DNA from: Undibacterium sp. YM2
GTDB lineage: Bacteria > Pseudomonadota > Gammaproteobacteria > Burkholderiales > Burkholderiaceae_D
DNA: 64,000 nucleotides
Direction: 5' to 3'
Assembly (NCBI RefSeq): GCF_009937975.1
Contig: NZ_AP018441.1
Span: 248,001-312,000 of the forward strand
Shown here: positions 35,230 through 44,944 of the stretch, piece by piece
How the letters are laid out: every line of letters begins with the position of its first letter
Position numbering within the stretch: the stretch's first letter is position 1
The notes under the pieces: generated by a model
Databases searched by the model: none
What the model saw: the letters and a program-made list of their open reading frames with translations, nothing else
What the model was told of the DNA's origin: nothing
Position numbers and translations under genes: made by a program

Positions 35230-36147
35230 TCAGGATTTGTTGCTTTCCGTATGCATAAACAGGGAAGGGTGTTGCTCGGCATATTCACGCAAGAGATTCC
35301 AGACCACACGCACTCTTTGCAGGCGGTACAAGTCACTGGGTGCAGCCAGCCAGTAAGAACGCTCGGTAAAGAAACTGTCTTGCAAAACCGGTACCAGAGT
35401 ACCGCTAGCCGGGATGGCATATGGCGGTGCCATGATCAGGCCCATGCCAGCCGCTGCCGCTTCGCATTGCGCCATCATGCCTGTGCAGCACAAGCGCCTT
35501 TTTGGCGTAAAGCCCAGCTTGTCAAGGAAGTTGAGTTCATTGCTGGCCAGGCGGTCTTGTACATAATCGACAAATTCATGCTCAGCCAGGTCTGCTTCGC
35601 TGCGTATTGGCGGGTGGCGCGCCAGATAATCTGGCGAGGCGTACAGGTTCAGGCGAAAAGTCGCCAGTCGGGTAAACACATAACGCCCGGTATTCGGCGG
35701 GTCCAGCATGACACCGAGGTCGGCCTCACGGGTTGCCAGGTTGGCAAAGCGTGGTTGTACCAATAAATCGACACTTAGTTCGGGATGGTCTTTGAGCAAA
35801 TGTACCAGCAAGGGGGCAATCACCAGGGTGCCAAACATTTCCGGCACGCCCAGGCGTACGACACCATGGGCAGAGACGCTGGCAGCGCCCAGTTGATCAG
35901 TGGCAGTCAGGGCGGCGCTTTCCATGGCTTCGGCATGTGGGAGCAGGGCATGTCCCATCTCGGTCAGCTCATAGCCTTCGCGGCTGCGGTCAAACAGGGT
36001 GGAGCCCAGCTGGCTCTCCAGCCGGTCTATGCGGCGCGCTACTGTCGTATGTTCCACGCCCAGGCGACGGGATGCACCAGACAGCGTGCCAGCGCGGGCA
36101 AGCTCCAGAAAGTAACGCAGGTCAGTCCATTCAGGCATGCTATTCAT
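35230..36147 (-). CDS. LysR-family regulator of the TonB receptor/Liv locus
   Basis: A 305-residue LysR regulator: WTDLRYFLELARAGTLSGAS, then GVEHTTVARRIDRLESQLG, and an effector-binding domain with VRLGVPEMFGTLVIAPLL. I place the start at 36147, just before the winged helix; the frame is open a further 108 codons upstream, but that part has no LysR content and overlaps the divergent promoter. It is divergent from the TonB receptor gene, with a 16-bp palindrome between them, so it most likely controls the uptake locus 36.4-44.5 kb. Confidence 0.88.
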   Translation of the reverse strand: MNSMPEWTDLRYFLELARAGTLSGASRRLGVEHTTVARRIDRLESQLGSTLFDRSREGYELTEMGHALLPHAEAMESAALTATDQLGAASVSAHGVVRLGVPEMFGTLVIAPLLVHLLKDHPELSVDLLVQPRFANLATREADLGVMLDPPNTGRYVFTRLATFRLNLYASPDYLARHPPIRSEADLAEHEFVDYVQDRLASNELNFLDKLGFTPKRRLCCTGMMAQCEAAAAGMGLIMAPPYAIPASGTLVPVLQDSFFTERSYWLAAPSDLYRLQRVRVVWNLLREYAEQHPSLFMHTESNKS

Positions 36148-36283
36148 GCGCTCATTGTGCACCAATTGTGCGGCAAAGCACATACGGCAACAGCTCATTT
36201 GCCATTTCTGCTTTGCAAGAAACCAAGAAATGCGGGTTTTGCACAACAACTGGGCAGTTTTAATTGCTCTATCTTCACTCTGA

Positions 36284-36299
36284 TGTGCATTTATGCACA
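36284..36299. promoter_or_regulatory. Candidate LysR operator palindrome
   Basis: TGTGCAT-TT-ATGCACA lies in the lysR/TonB-receptor intergenic region. The right half TTATGCACA recurs exactly at 39617-39625, before the Liv binding-protein gene, suggesting a regulon-wide site. Confidence 0.5.
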
Positions 36300-36407
36300 A
36301 ACGGTGGGCGTACATGCGCTTTCTGGGTTTTTTCTTTCCGTGCACACTGCCTGCCATGCGACATACAACAATGTATAAGGCGCACATAAAAAATACAGGA
36401 GACAGAA

Positions 36408-38702
36408 ATGAACCAGAGCAAGAGAAAGCAGAAATTCTTACGTCGGTCCGCTGCAGCATTGTTGGTCGCATCAGGTACCGTTGCAGGCAGTGGCATCAGC
36501 CAGGCACAAACAACAACGCCTCCGGCAACGACTGAAGCAGCCAATGCCGAGCCAACCACGGTAGTCGTGACTGCCCGTCGCCGCGAAGAATCCCTGCAAG
36601 ACGTGCCTGTTTCAGTCACTGCTTTCTCTGCTGACCAGCTCTCCAAAACCGCAGTACCCGACATCGTCGGCCTGGTGCAAAGCTTGCCGAATACCACGAT
36701 GAAAGCATCGCGCGCCACCAATTCGACGCTGACCGCCTTTATCCGCGGCGTTGGCCAGCAAGACCCGCTGGCTGGCTTTGAAGCTGGCGTCGGCATTTAT
36801 CTCGATGATGTGTATATCGCCCGCCCGCAAGGCGCAGTCGCTGATATCTATGATGTAGAACGCATAGAAGTCTTGCGTGGCCCTCAGGGTACTTTGTATG
36901 GCCGCAATACCATAGGTGGTGCCGTCAAATATGTGACACGAAAACTGCAGCCAGAAACCGATGTACGCCTGAAAGCCACGGTAGGTACTTATGGTCAGAC
37001 CGATGCGGTCTTGACGGCCAGTACACCCGTGTCCGATACCCTGCGGGTAGGCGCCAGTCTGGCAAAATTCAAGCGCAACGGTTTTGGCAAGAACCTGCTG
37101 ACCGGGGCAGAAAATTATGACAAGGACGTTGCTGCTGCACGCCTAAGCGCAGAATTCACACCGAATTCCAATCTGTTCATCCGCGTATCGGCAGATACCA
37201 GCCAGGATGATTCCAGCCCCAAGAATGGCTACCGCCTGACGGTGGGCAACCTCAGCAAGGCACCGATACTTGACAATGTTTTTGATACCCGCGCCAATCT
37301 GACCTCGGCACTCGGCCATCTCCAGCAAGTCAAACAGACCGGCGCTTCTGCGCTGGTGGAATGGCAGATCAATAATGAGCTGACACTGAAATCGATTACC
37401 GCCAGCCGTCGCGATACTTCCTATGCACCTATCGATTTTGATTCTCTGCCGACAGTCGATCTGGAAGCACCTGCACTGTACAAGAACCGTCAGTTCAGCC
37501 AGGAATTACAACTCAGTTATAGCGGCAAGACCATACAGGGTGTGGCCGGTGTGTATTACATTGATGCCAATGCCTATAACAAATTCGACACCCTGCTCAA
37601 TGGTGCATTGCCGCTGTCCGTGTATACCATGGGCGATGTCGATACCAAGGCATGGGCTGTGTTTGCCGATGGCAGCATGAATTTGTCAGACACGATCAGC
37701 GTATCAGCCGGTGGCCGTTATACCTCGGACACACGTCAGGCCGCAGTCTTGCGCCAGCTATATCTGGGTACCAAGGGTTCACCTGAAATGGGCAACCCCG
37801 GTGCAGTGCTGTTCCGCACAGACACCAATCTGACCAAGAGCGATCTGGACCGTACCGATACGAAGTTCACACCCCGCCTGTCATTGAACTGGAAAGCCAA
37901 TGCCAATAACAATGTCTATGCATCCTGGTCGCAAGGCTTCAAGGGTGGTGGTTTTGATCCGCGCATGAATGTGGTTGGCACCAAGATCAGTCTGGCCAAG
38001 GCAAAAATGGGTTACGAGCCAGAAGAAATCGAAACTGTGGAACTGGGTTTGAAGTCACAGTTCGACAAGGGCCGCATCATGACCAATGCCGCACTGTTCT
38101 TCAGCAATTACAAGAACGTGCAAATACCCGGTTCCGTCGCGGTCGATACCGATGGTGACGGCAAGGATGATAACTTCGCCGGTGTTACCACCAATGCAGG
38201 CAAGGCCCGCATCAGGGGCTTTGAGCTGGAAGCAACTGCGCGTATTACCGATGCCTTCCGTCTGTCCGGCATGTTCAGTTATATCGATGCGAAATATACA
38301 CAATTCATTGTCGCCGGTGTCGATGTCGCCAGCCAAAAGGTATTCCAGAATACACCGAAGCAATCAGCCAACCTGACTGCCAGCTATGACTGGCCGCTGA
38401 ATATGATTGGCAGGAACGGTACCTTGTCACTGATCTCCAGTTATTCCTATCGCGGTGCGACGAATCAGTTCGAGACACCCAATGCCCTGCTTGATCAGGA
38501 TGCCTATTCGCTGTGGGACGCCAGCCTGGTCTGGACCAGCACCGACAAGCGCCTGCGTGCTGGCCTGCATGGCAAGAACCTCAGCAATACCAAGTACAAG
38601 GTCGCTGGTTATTTGTTCCCAACCCTGGGTCTCGAAGGCAGCACGACAGCCTTCTATGGTAACCCAAGGACAGTCTCGGCTACGGTGGAATACCGTTTCT
38701 AG
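36408..38702 (+). CDS. TonB-dependent outer-membrane receptor
   Basis: A 764-residue TonB-dependent receptor. A signal peptide (residues 1 to about 33) is followed by a TonB-box-like segment (TTVVVTARRREESLQDVPVS), the plug domain (IRGVGQQDPLAGFEAGVGIY, then VLRGPQGTLYGRNTIGGAVK) and a 22-strand barrel ending in VSATVEYRF. The wording is that of the large subgroup that imports aromatic or other organic molecules and not only siderophores. It is followed by an alpha/beta hydrolase and a Liv-type transporter. The substrate is unknown. Confidence 0.92.
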   Translation: MNQSKRKQKFLRRSAAALLVASGTVAGSGISQAQTTTPPATTEAANAEPTTVVVTARRREESLQDVPVSVTAFSADQLSKTAVPDIVGLVQSLPNTTMKASRATNSTLTAFIRGVGQQDPLAGFEAGVGIYLDDVYIARPQGAVADIYDVERIEVLRGPQGTLYGRNTIGGAVKYVTRKLQPETDVRLKATVGTYGQTDAVLTASTPVSDTLRVGASLAKFKRNGFGKNLLTGAENYDKDVAAARLSAEFTPNSNLFIRVSADTSQDDSSPKNGYRLTVGNLSKAPILDNVFDTRANLTSALGHLQQVKQTGASALVEWQINNELTLKSITASRRDTSYAPIDFDSLPTVDLEAPALYKNRQFSQELQLSYSGKTIQGVAGVYYIDANAYNKFDTLLNGALPLSVYTMGDVDTKAWAVFADGSMNLSDTISVSAGGRYTSDTRQAAVLRQLYLGTKGSPEMGNPGAVLFRTDTNLTKSDLDRTDTKFTPRLSLNWKANANNNVYASWSQGFKGGGFDPRMNVVGTKISLAKAKMGYEPEEIETVELGLKSQFDKGRIMTNAALFFSNYKNVQIPGSVAVDTDGDGKDDNFAGVTTNAGKARIRGFELEATARITDAFRLSGMFSYIDAKYTQFIVAGVDVASQKVFQNTPKQSANLTASYDWPLNMIGRNGTLSLISSYSYRGATNQFETPNALLDQDAYSLWDASLVWTSTDKRLRAGLHGKNLSNTKYKVAGYLFPTLGLEGSTTAFYGNPRTVSATVEYRF

Positions 38703-38727
38703 CCCGGTGACAGCGAGAGGAAATTGA

Positions 38728-39600
38728 GTGACTACTTTCACTGACATCAGCTTTACCAGTACCGATGGCCTGCAACTGTATGCGCGGGATTATGCCTCGC
38801 AGGGCGGGCAGGCCAAATGTGCCGTCATCTGCATCCACGGCCTGACCCGTAATTCTGGCGATTTTGAAGAACTGGCACCGTGGATAGCAGAACAGGGCAG
38901 ACGTGTGATTGCAGTCGATGTCAGGGGGCGAGGACGTTCCCAGCATGACGCCGACCCTGAGCACTACAATACTGTCACCTACGCCAATGATGTCATCAAA
39001 CTCGCCCGTGACCTGGGCATAGGCCGGGCGGTATTCATAGGTACTTCCATGGGTGGCCTCATCACGATGACGGTGGCAGCGCGCAAATTGAATTTGATTG
39101 CGGCTGCTGTCCTTAATGATGTTGGGCCTGCCTTGTCCGCCAAAGGCTTGGGCAGGATCGCCGGGTTTGCTGGCAAAACTGTGGAAGTGCAAAACTGGGA
39201 TGAGGCCACACACTACATACGCCAGGTGAATGTGTCTGCTTTTCCTGACAACAGCATGGAAGAATGGGCGAAGTGGGCCAGGCGGGCTTTTGTTCAGAAT
39301 ATCGATGGCAAGCTGGTGCTGCAATATGATCCTAACATTGCCCGCCCTTTGCAAACCGGGCAGTTGAAAAGCAAATCCTGGGTCGCCAATTTTGCTTTTC
39401 GCCGTCTTGCCAGAAACCGGCCAACGCTGCTGATACGCGGTGATCTGTCAGACCTGGTCGAGCCTGAACAGCTCGTCTATATGCAAAACCTGGCACCTGA
39501 TATGCAATATGCAGAAGTCAATGGCGTGGGCCACGCACCCATGCTCATGGAAGCGCAGGCACAAAAAGCCATCAGGGAATTTTTAGCCGCAGTCGATTAG
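38728..39600 (+). CDS. Alpha/beta hydrolase
   Basis: A 290-residue hydrolase starting at a GTG with GAGAGG 7 nt upstream. It has the oxyanion segment VICIHGLTRNSGDFEEL, the nucleophile elbow GTSMGG, the catalytic Asp region LIRGDLSDLVEPEQL and the catalytic His in GVGHAPML. It resembles ring-cleavage-product and enol-lactone hydrolases but also general esterases. It lies 25 bp after the TonB receptor gene and 98 bp before the transporter genes, so it may cleave the imported compound in the cytoplasm. No signal peptide is seen. Confidence 0.85.
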   Translation: MTTFTDISFTSTDGLQLYARDYASQGGQAKCAVICIHGLTRNSGDFEELAPWIAEQGRRVIAVDVRGRGRSQHDADPEHYNTVTYANDVIKLARDLGIGRAVFIGTSMGGLITMTVAARKLNLIAAAVLNDVGPALSAKGLGRIAGFAGKTVEVQNWDEATHYIRQVNVSAFPDNSMEEWAKWARRAFVQNIDGKLVLQYDPNIARPLQTGQLKSKSWVANFAFRRLARNRPTLLIRGDLSDLVEPEQLVYMQNLAPDMQYAEVNGVGHAPMLMEAQAQKAIREFLAAVD

Positions 39601-39616
39601 GCGAATTGCAGTATGC

Positions 39617-39625
39617 TTATGCACA
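39617..39625. promoter_or_regulatory. Second copy of the TTATGCACA half-site
   Basis: This nine-base sequence equals the right half of the palindrome at 36284-36299 and lies 74 bp upstream of the Liv binding-protein gene. It is a possible weaker site for the same LysR protein. Confidence 0.3.
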
Positions 39626-39698
39626 GAGTCAAAAAGAGCACGAAAAGTGCCACTGACAACATGAGTGCAACACCACCACATAAAAAGCAGGAGACAAC

Positions 39699-40898
39699 AT
39701 GCAAGCAGGAAAACACCTCAAACTAGCCTCTCTGGCACTCGCCATGGCTGCTGCCTTCACTTCAGCCAGCAGCTTTGCACAGGATCTGAAAATCGCGCTA
39801 ATCGCTGGCAAGACTGGCCAGCTCGAAGCCTACGCCAAGGAAACCGAAGTCGGCTTCATGATGGGCCTGGAGTACCTGACCGGCGGCAAGATGGAAATCA
39901 ATGGCCGCAAGATCAAGGTCATCGTCAAGGATGACCAGAGCAAGCCTGACCTGGGCCGCACGGCCCTGGCCGAAGCCTTTGGTGATGACAAGGCTGATAT
40001 TGCAGTCGGCACCAGTTCATCCGGTTCTGCCGTTGCCATGCTGCCAGTCGCTGAAGAATACAAAAAGATCCTCATCGTCGAGCCCGCAGTAGCAGATGCG
40101 ATTACCGGTGAAAAATGGAACCGTTACATCTTCCGCACCAGCCGTAACTCCACTCAGGATGGCCTGGCTGGTGCCAGCACTATCAAGGCTGGCGGCAGTA
40201 TCGCCTTCCTCGCGCAGGATTACGCATTTGGCCGTGATGGCGTCAAGGCCGCCAAAGAAGCCCTGAGCACGGTCGGAGCCAAGGCAAAAGTCGTGCATGA
40301 AGAATATGCAGCACAAAATACCACAGACTTTACCGCTGCCGCGCAACGTATTTTTGATGCGCTCAAGGACAAGCCTGAGCCGCGCGTGCTGCAGATCATC
40401 TGGTCTGGTGCCAATCCCATGAACAAGCTGGCAGACATGAAGCCAGAGCGTTTTGGCATCACCCTGGCACCCGGTGGCAATATCCTGCCTGTCATGAAAA
40501 ACTGGAAAACCTATACAGGTACCCAGGGTGCAATTTATTACTACTACGACTTCCCCAAAAATAAGATAAATGACTGGTTTGTAGCTGAACATACCAAGCG
40601 CTACAAGGCACCGCCTGATTTCTTTACTGCCGGAGGCTTCGCTGCTGCCAGCGCAGTCTATACAGCCATCAGCAAAGCCAAATCCACGGATACTGAAAAA
40701 CTCATCACGGCTATGGAAGGCATGGAGTTTGATACACCTAAAGGCAAGATGAATTTCCGCAAGGAAGATCACCAGGCCATGCAAGCCATGTACCATTTCA
40801 AGATCAAGAAAGACCAGAAGAATGAATGGGATTTGCTGGAACTGGTCAGGGAAATCCCCGCCAGTGAGTTGCCAGTCCCGGTCAAGAACAAGCGCTGA
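39699..40898 (+). CDS. Liv-type ABC transporter substrate-binding protein
   Basis: A 399-residue periplasmic binding protein of type I fold (LivJ-like). It has a signal peptide (LASLALAMAAAFTSASSFA) and then DLKIALIAGKTGQLEAYAKE, IKVIVKDDQSKPDLGRTALA and the second lobe with IAFLAQDYAFGRDGVKAAKE. Members of this branch bind amino acids, amides, aromatic acids or urea-like compounds. The ABC genes livG, livF, livH and livM follow directly. The ligand is probably the compound handled by the upstream receptor and hydrolase. Confidence 0.9.
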   Translation: MQAGKHLKLASLALAMAAAFTSASSFAQDLKIALIAGKTGQLEAYAKETEVGFMMGLEYLTGGKMEINGRKIKVIVKDDQSKPDLGRTALAEAFGDDKADIAVGTSSSGSAVAMLPVAEEYKKILIVEPAVADAITGEKWNRYIFRTSRNSTQDGLAGASTIKAGGSIAFLAQDYAFGRDGVKAAKEALSTVGAKAKVVHEEYAAQNTTDFTAAAQRIFDALKDKPEPRVLQIIWSGANPMNKLADMKPERFGITLAPGGNILPVMKNWKTYTGTQGAIYYYYDFPKNKINDWFVAEHTKRYKAPPDFFTAGGFAAASAVYTAISKAKSTDTEKLITAMEGMEFDTPKGKMNFRKEDHQAMQAMYHFKIKKDQKNEWDLLELVREIPASELPVPVKNKR

Positions 40899-41698
40899 TG
40901 ATGGCAGGCGAAGCTATGAGTGGTGCACCATCGCTATCTACACGAGACCTCAGCATACGGTTTGGCGGCCATGTGGCCGTCAACCAGGTCACGGCAGACT
41001 TTTATCCCGGTACGCTGACTGTCATCGTCGGCCCTAACGGTGCGGGTAAAACCACTTACTTCAATTTGATGTCTGGTCAATTGCCAGCCAGCTCAGGCAG
41101 CGTACATTTGTTTGGTTTGGATATTACAGCCAAGGGTGCGGCTGAGCGCACACGCAGGGGCATAGGCCGGGCTTTTCAACTGACCAATCTCTTCCCGAAT
41201 TTATCCGTCATGGAAAATGTCAGGCTGGCAGTGCAAAGCAGGGCAGGCCTTGGCTTGAATATTTTTTCTCTTTGGTCATCCCATGCCAGCCTCTTGAAGC
41301 GGGCAGAACATTATCTCGATAAGGTTGCGCTGGCAGACCGTAGGTCAGACAAGGTATCTGCATTGTCACATGGTGACAAACGCAAATTAGAAGTCGCGAT
41401 CTTGTTGGCGCTGGAACCAGAAATCATGATGTTCGATGAACCCACGGCTGGCATGAGCGTCGATGAAGTGCCAGTGGTGCTTGACCTGATCCATCAGGTC
41501 AAGGCCGAACGCAAGAAAACCATTTTGCTGGTTGAGCACAAGATGGATGTCGTGCGTTCACTGGCTGACCGCATCATCGTCCTGCATAACGGTGCTTTGG
41601 TGGCTGATGGTGAACCTGTCAGCGTCATGGCATCTGCCATCGTGCAAGAGGCCTATCTGGGCGTAGCCCCGGAAACCAGGGAAGAGCAACATGTCTGA
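40898..41698 (+). CDS. livG: Liv-type ABC transporter ATP-binding protein (LivG)
   Basis: A 266-residue ATPase: Walker A GPNGAGKTT, the LivG-specific FQLTNLFPNLSVMENV, signature LSHGDKRKLEVA (a variant of LSGG) and Walker B IMMFDEPTAGMS. Its ATG overlaps the last base of the binding-protein stop; an in-frame ATG at 40916 is an alternative. It works with LivF to power the LivH-LivM channel. Confidence 0.92.
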   Translation: MMAGEAMSGAPSLSTRDLSIRFGGHVAVNQVTADFYPGTLTVIVGPNGAGKTTYFNLMSGQLPASSGSVHLFGLDITAKGAAERTRRGIGRAFQLTNLFPNLSVMENVRLAVQSRAGLGLNIFSLWSSHASLLKRAEHYLDKVALADRRSDKVSALSHGDKRKLEVAILLALEPEIMMFDEPTAGMSVDEVPVVLDLIHQVKAERKKTILLVEHKMDVVRSLADRIIVLHNGALVADGEPVSVMASAIVQEAYLGVAPETREEQHV

Positions 41699-42416
41699 AG
41701 CCATACTGACACTGACCGGTGTGCATACCCATATCGGTGAATACCATATCCTGCAAGGTGTCGATATGCAGGTACCACGCGGTGGCCTCTCGGTTTTATT
41801 GGGCCGCAACGGTGCAGGCAAGACCACGACTCTGCGTACCATCATGGGTTTGTGGAAAGCCAGCAAGGGCAAGATACATTTCGATGGCCGCGATATCACT
41901 GCCATGGCAACGCCAGATATCGCTCAACTGGGCATTGCCTATGTACCAGAAAGCATGGCGATATTCTCAGACCTGACAGTCAAGGAAAACCTGTTGCTGG
42001 CTGCACGCAATGGCCCGCTCGATAATCAGCGTGTTGAATGGATATGCGGTTTCTTCCCCGCTTTGAAAAAATTCTGGAACTACCCGGCCGGCAACCTGTC
42101 TGGTGGCCAAAAGCAAATGGTGGCGATTGCCCGCGCCATTGTTGAGCCGCGCAAACTGATACTGGTGGATGAACCGACCAAGGGCCTGGCACCTGCCATC
42201 ATCCTCAGCCTCATGGCAGCCTTCAATGAATTGAAAGCCAGCGACACCACCATCTTGCTGGTCGAGCAGAATTTTAATTTCGTGCGCAAGCTCGGGGATA
42301 CAGTTGCCGTCATGGATGATGGCCGGGTCGTGCATACCGGCGGCATGCAGGCCTTGGCTGATGACAATGACTTGCAACAGCATTTGCTTGGCCTGTCGCT
42401 GGCTGCGCATCAATAA
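41691..42416 (+). CDS. livF: Liv-type ABC transporter ATP-binding protein (LivF)
   Basis: A 241-residue ATPase: Walker A GRNGAGKTTT, signature NLSGGQKQMVAIAR and Walker B LILVDEPTKGLAP; AYVPESMAIFSDLTVKENLL is typical of LivF. It overlaps livG by eight bases and is followed 16 bp later by livH. Confidence 0.92.
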   Translation: MSEAILTLTGVHTHIGEYHILQGVDMQVPRGGLSVLLGRNGAGKTTTLRTIMGLWKASKGKIHFDGRDITAMATPDIAQLGIAYVPESMAIFSDLTVKENLLLAARNGPLDNQRVEWICGFFPALKKFWNYPAGNLSGGQKQMVAIARAIVEPRKLILVDEPTKGLAPAIILSLMAAFNELKASDTTILLVEQNFNFVRKLGDTVAVMDDGRVVHTGGMQALADDNDLQQHLLGLSLAAHQ

Positions 42417-42432
42417 AGCAAGAGGAAGAATA

Positions 42433-43463
42433 ATGACAGATACTGTTCTGGATAATACGGCCAAGCCAGAAGTCGCCAGCCTGCCGACAGCGCCTCGCGA
42501 TATCTGGCCACTGGTCCTGGTGCCAGCCCTGGCCTTGCTGATGTTGCCGCTGGTGGGCAGCTTTCCGACCTGGGTCACCCTGACCGTCGCAGGCCTGGCC
42601 ATGGGCATGATGATCTTTATCATGGCCAGCGGCCTGACCCTGATCTTTGGTTTGATGGATGTATTGAATTTTGGCCACGGTGCTTTTGTGTCCGTTGGTG
42701 CTTTCGTTGCCACCTTGGTTTTATTGCCCATGCACGGCTGGATGGAGGCGGACTCATTGCTCATGAACCTGACAGCACTGGGCCTGGCTATACTGCTGGC
42801 GATGCTGGCAACCGGCTTGCTGGGCTGGGCTTTCGAGCGCGTCATCATCATGCCCGTATATGGTCAACATTTGAAGCAAATCCTCATCACCATGGGCGGT
42901 ATGATCGTTGCAGAACAGATGATCAATGTCATCTGGGGGCAGAGCAAATCCCGCTACCCTTGCCGACCAGCTTGCGCGGCTCCATTCTGCTTGGCGATGC
43001 CGCCATAGAAAAATACCGCCTGATCGCCGTCGTGGTTGGCTTGCTGGTATTTGTTGCGATGTTCCTGGTACTGAACCGCAGCAAACTGGGTTTGCTGATA
43101 CGTGCCGGGGTAGAAAATGGCGAGATGGTAGAAGCACTTGGTTACCGCATACGCCGCCTGTTCGTGCTGGTGTTTGCTGCCGGTTCGGCACTCGCTGGCC
43201 TCGGTGGTGTCATGTGGGGCTTATACAAAGAAAGCCTGACCGCAGCCATGGGCGGCGACATCATGGTCATGGTGTTCATCGTCATCATCATTGGTGGCCT
43301 GGGTTCGGTAGGCGGCTGTTTTATCGGTGCCTTGCTGATGGCGCTGGTCGCCAATTACGCTGGCTTCCTGGTGCCCAAGCTGGCGCTGGTGTCGAATATC
43401 TTGCTGATGATCGCCGTGTTGCTGTGGCGTCCGACTGGCTTGTACACCGTGGTAAGGCGTTAA
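42433..43463 (+). pseudogene. livH: Liv-type permease LivH, broken by a one-base frameshift
   Basis: The first part reads in frame from the ATG at 42433 through MASGLTLIFGLMDVLNFGHG to INVIWG, then goes out of frame at the G run 42935-42939 and stops at 43008. The rest of the permease (LPTSLRGSILLGDAAIEKYR through RPTGLYTVVRR) continues in the +1 shifted frame to 43463. Restoring one G (six instead of five) gives WGAEQIPLPLPTS, exactly what LivH proteins have there, so the lesion is a single-base loss in a homopolymer. It may be a sequencing error or a true mutation. The rest of the sequence is intact, with no further decay. Confidence 0.9.
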
Positions 43464-43466
43464 GAC

Positions 43467-44540
43467 ATGAATGCAATGAAACAAATCCTGTCGGATGATT
43501 TTCCGCGTAACCGCTGGCTGGGGCTGATCCTGGTAGCGATATTTTTTGGACTGGCTTGTGCCCCCTTCATCACCAGCGGTGCAAGGCCTTTGAATACTGC
43601 TGCCACTATTTGTGTCTATATCGTGCTGGTTGCTTCGTATGACCTGCTGCTGGGTTATACCGGCATAGTCTCTTTTGCTCATACCATGTTTTTTGGTATA
43701 GGTGCATACGGCATAGGTCTGGCGCTGGCCAGTGGTGCGCCATCCTGGGGGCTGGCTGCCGTGGGTTTGCTGGCAGCATTGCTGGTGACGCTGGTGCTGG
43801 CCCTGATCGTCGGCTTGTTTGCCTTGCGTGTGCGGGCAATTTTCTACGCCATGATCACGCTGGCGGTTGCCTCATCCTTTGCTGTGCTGGCTTCCCAATT
43901 ATCGGATTTTACCGGCGGCGAAGACGGCAAGACGTTCAGCGTGCCTGCTTTGCTGTCTCCTGCTTACCGCTTGTTTGAGATGGGGATATTTGGCCGGGTT
44001 GTCGATGGCAAGGTGATCACCTATTACATCGTGTTCATAGGTTGCGCCCTGTTATTCCTGTTCTTGCTGCGCGTCGTCAATTCCCCTTTTGGCCGGGTCT
44101 TGCAGGCCATACGCGAAAATGATTTTCGTGCCGAGGCACTGGGTTACCGTACCGTGTATTACCGCATCCTGGCGAATTGCATAGCGGCCCTGGTTGCGGC
44201 AATTGCGGGTGCACTGATGGCTTTGTGGTTGCGTTATGTCGGGCCCAAGACCATGCTGAGCTTTGAAGTCATGACAGACATTTTATTGATCGTGGTAATA
44301 GGTGGCATGGGGACGATGTATGGGGCTGTAGTTGGGGCAACCTTGTTCATACTGGCGCAGAATTATTTGAAGAGTTTGATGGGGGTGGCCTCGTCGTCTT
44401 TGTCTGATGTGCCGCTGCTGGCGAATGCCTTGCATCCTGATCGATGGATGTTGTGGTTGGGGGTATTGTTTGTGGTATCGATTTATTTTTTTCCGGTGGG
44501 GATAGTGGGGAAATTGAGGGGCAGTGGGAAGAGGGATTGA
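43467..44540 (+). CDS. livM: Liv-type ABC transporter permease (LivM)
   Basis: A 357-residue inner-membrane permease with about ten hydrophobic segments and the LivM patterns YDLLLGYTGIVSFAHTMFFG, then AIRENDFRAEALGYRTVYYR, then VVIGGMGTMYGAVVGA. It starts 3 bp after livH. With LivH it would form the transmembrane pore; without an intact LivH the transporter would not work. Confidence 0.92.
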   Translation: MNAMKQILSDDFPRNRWLGLILVAIFFGLACAPFITSGARPLNTAATICVYIVLVASYDLLLGYTGIVSFAHTMFFGIGAYGIGLALASGAPSWGLAAVGLLAALLVTLVLALIVGLFALRVRAIFYAMITLAVASSFAVLASQLSDFTGGEDGKTFSVPALLSPAYRLFEMGIFGRVVDGKVITYYIVFIGCALLFLFLLRVVNSPFGRVLQAIRENDFRAEALGYRTVYYRILANCIAALVAAIAGALMALWLRYVGPKTMLSFEVMTDILLIVVIGGMGTMYGAVVGATLFILAQNYLKSLMGVASSSLSDVPLLANALHPDRWMLWLGVLFVVSIYFFPVGIVGKLRGSGKRD

Positions 44541-44690
44541 CTACTCACGCGGTATGTCGATAAGCGGTAATCTACATGTCGTCGCTCCAGCGTAGGCTGG
44601 AGTCTAGTGGCGTTCGTTGCATTGCCGTACTTTGATTAAAACGATTGCCCTTCGTAGAACCAGGCCGGGTCTCGGCCCGGCGGCCGAATC

Positions 44691-44716
44691 CCTTTCTTTG
44701 CTTCGCCAAAGAAAGG
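44691..44716. repeat. Hairpin CCTTTCTTTG / CAAAGAAAGG
   Basis: A perfect 10-bp stem with a 6-nt loop. A further AAAGAAAGG copy follows at 44721-44729. It could end livM transcription but lacks a T tail. Confidence 0.6.
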
Positions 44717-44764
44717 AATCAAAGAAAGGCGACCCAGGCGTAGCCGCCCCCTAAAGGGGGTTCC

Positions 44765-44856
44765 CGTTTGTGCAGTACAAAAAATGGGAAGGCCCGAAAC
44801 TCGCCTGCGGCTCAAACAGCGGTCCTTCTTGATCCATTTTCTGTACTACACAAACG
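44765..44856. repeat. 23-bp inverted repeat spaced 46 bp
   Basis: The arms at 44765-44787 and 44834-44856 match in 21 of 23 positions as inverted copies (CGTTTGTG at each outer end). The spacing and ends resemble a small mobile or REP-like element without a gene. Confidence 0.7.
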
Positions 44857-44896
44857 GCGTCTACACATGGGAACTGCGGAAAGTCAAAAGCAACAG

Positions 44897-44944
44897 CAAC
44901 AGCAACGTCAAACCCAAAAGCAACAGCAACGTCAAACCCAAAAG
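44897..44944. repeat. 24-bp tandem repeat
   Basis: Two exact 24-bp units (44897-44920 and 44921-44944, beginning CAACAGCAACGTC) and a partial third. It would encode Gln/Arg/Thr-rich peptide if translated, but I do not think it is translated. Confidence 0.85.

Noticed and set aside
36148..36471. N-terminal extension of the LysR gene at 35230-36147
   Set aside because: LysR proteins begin at the winged helix. The extra residues have no homology pattern and overlap the divergent TonB-receptor promoter and start.
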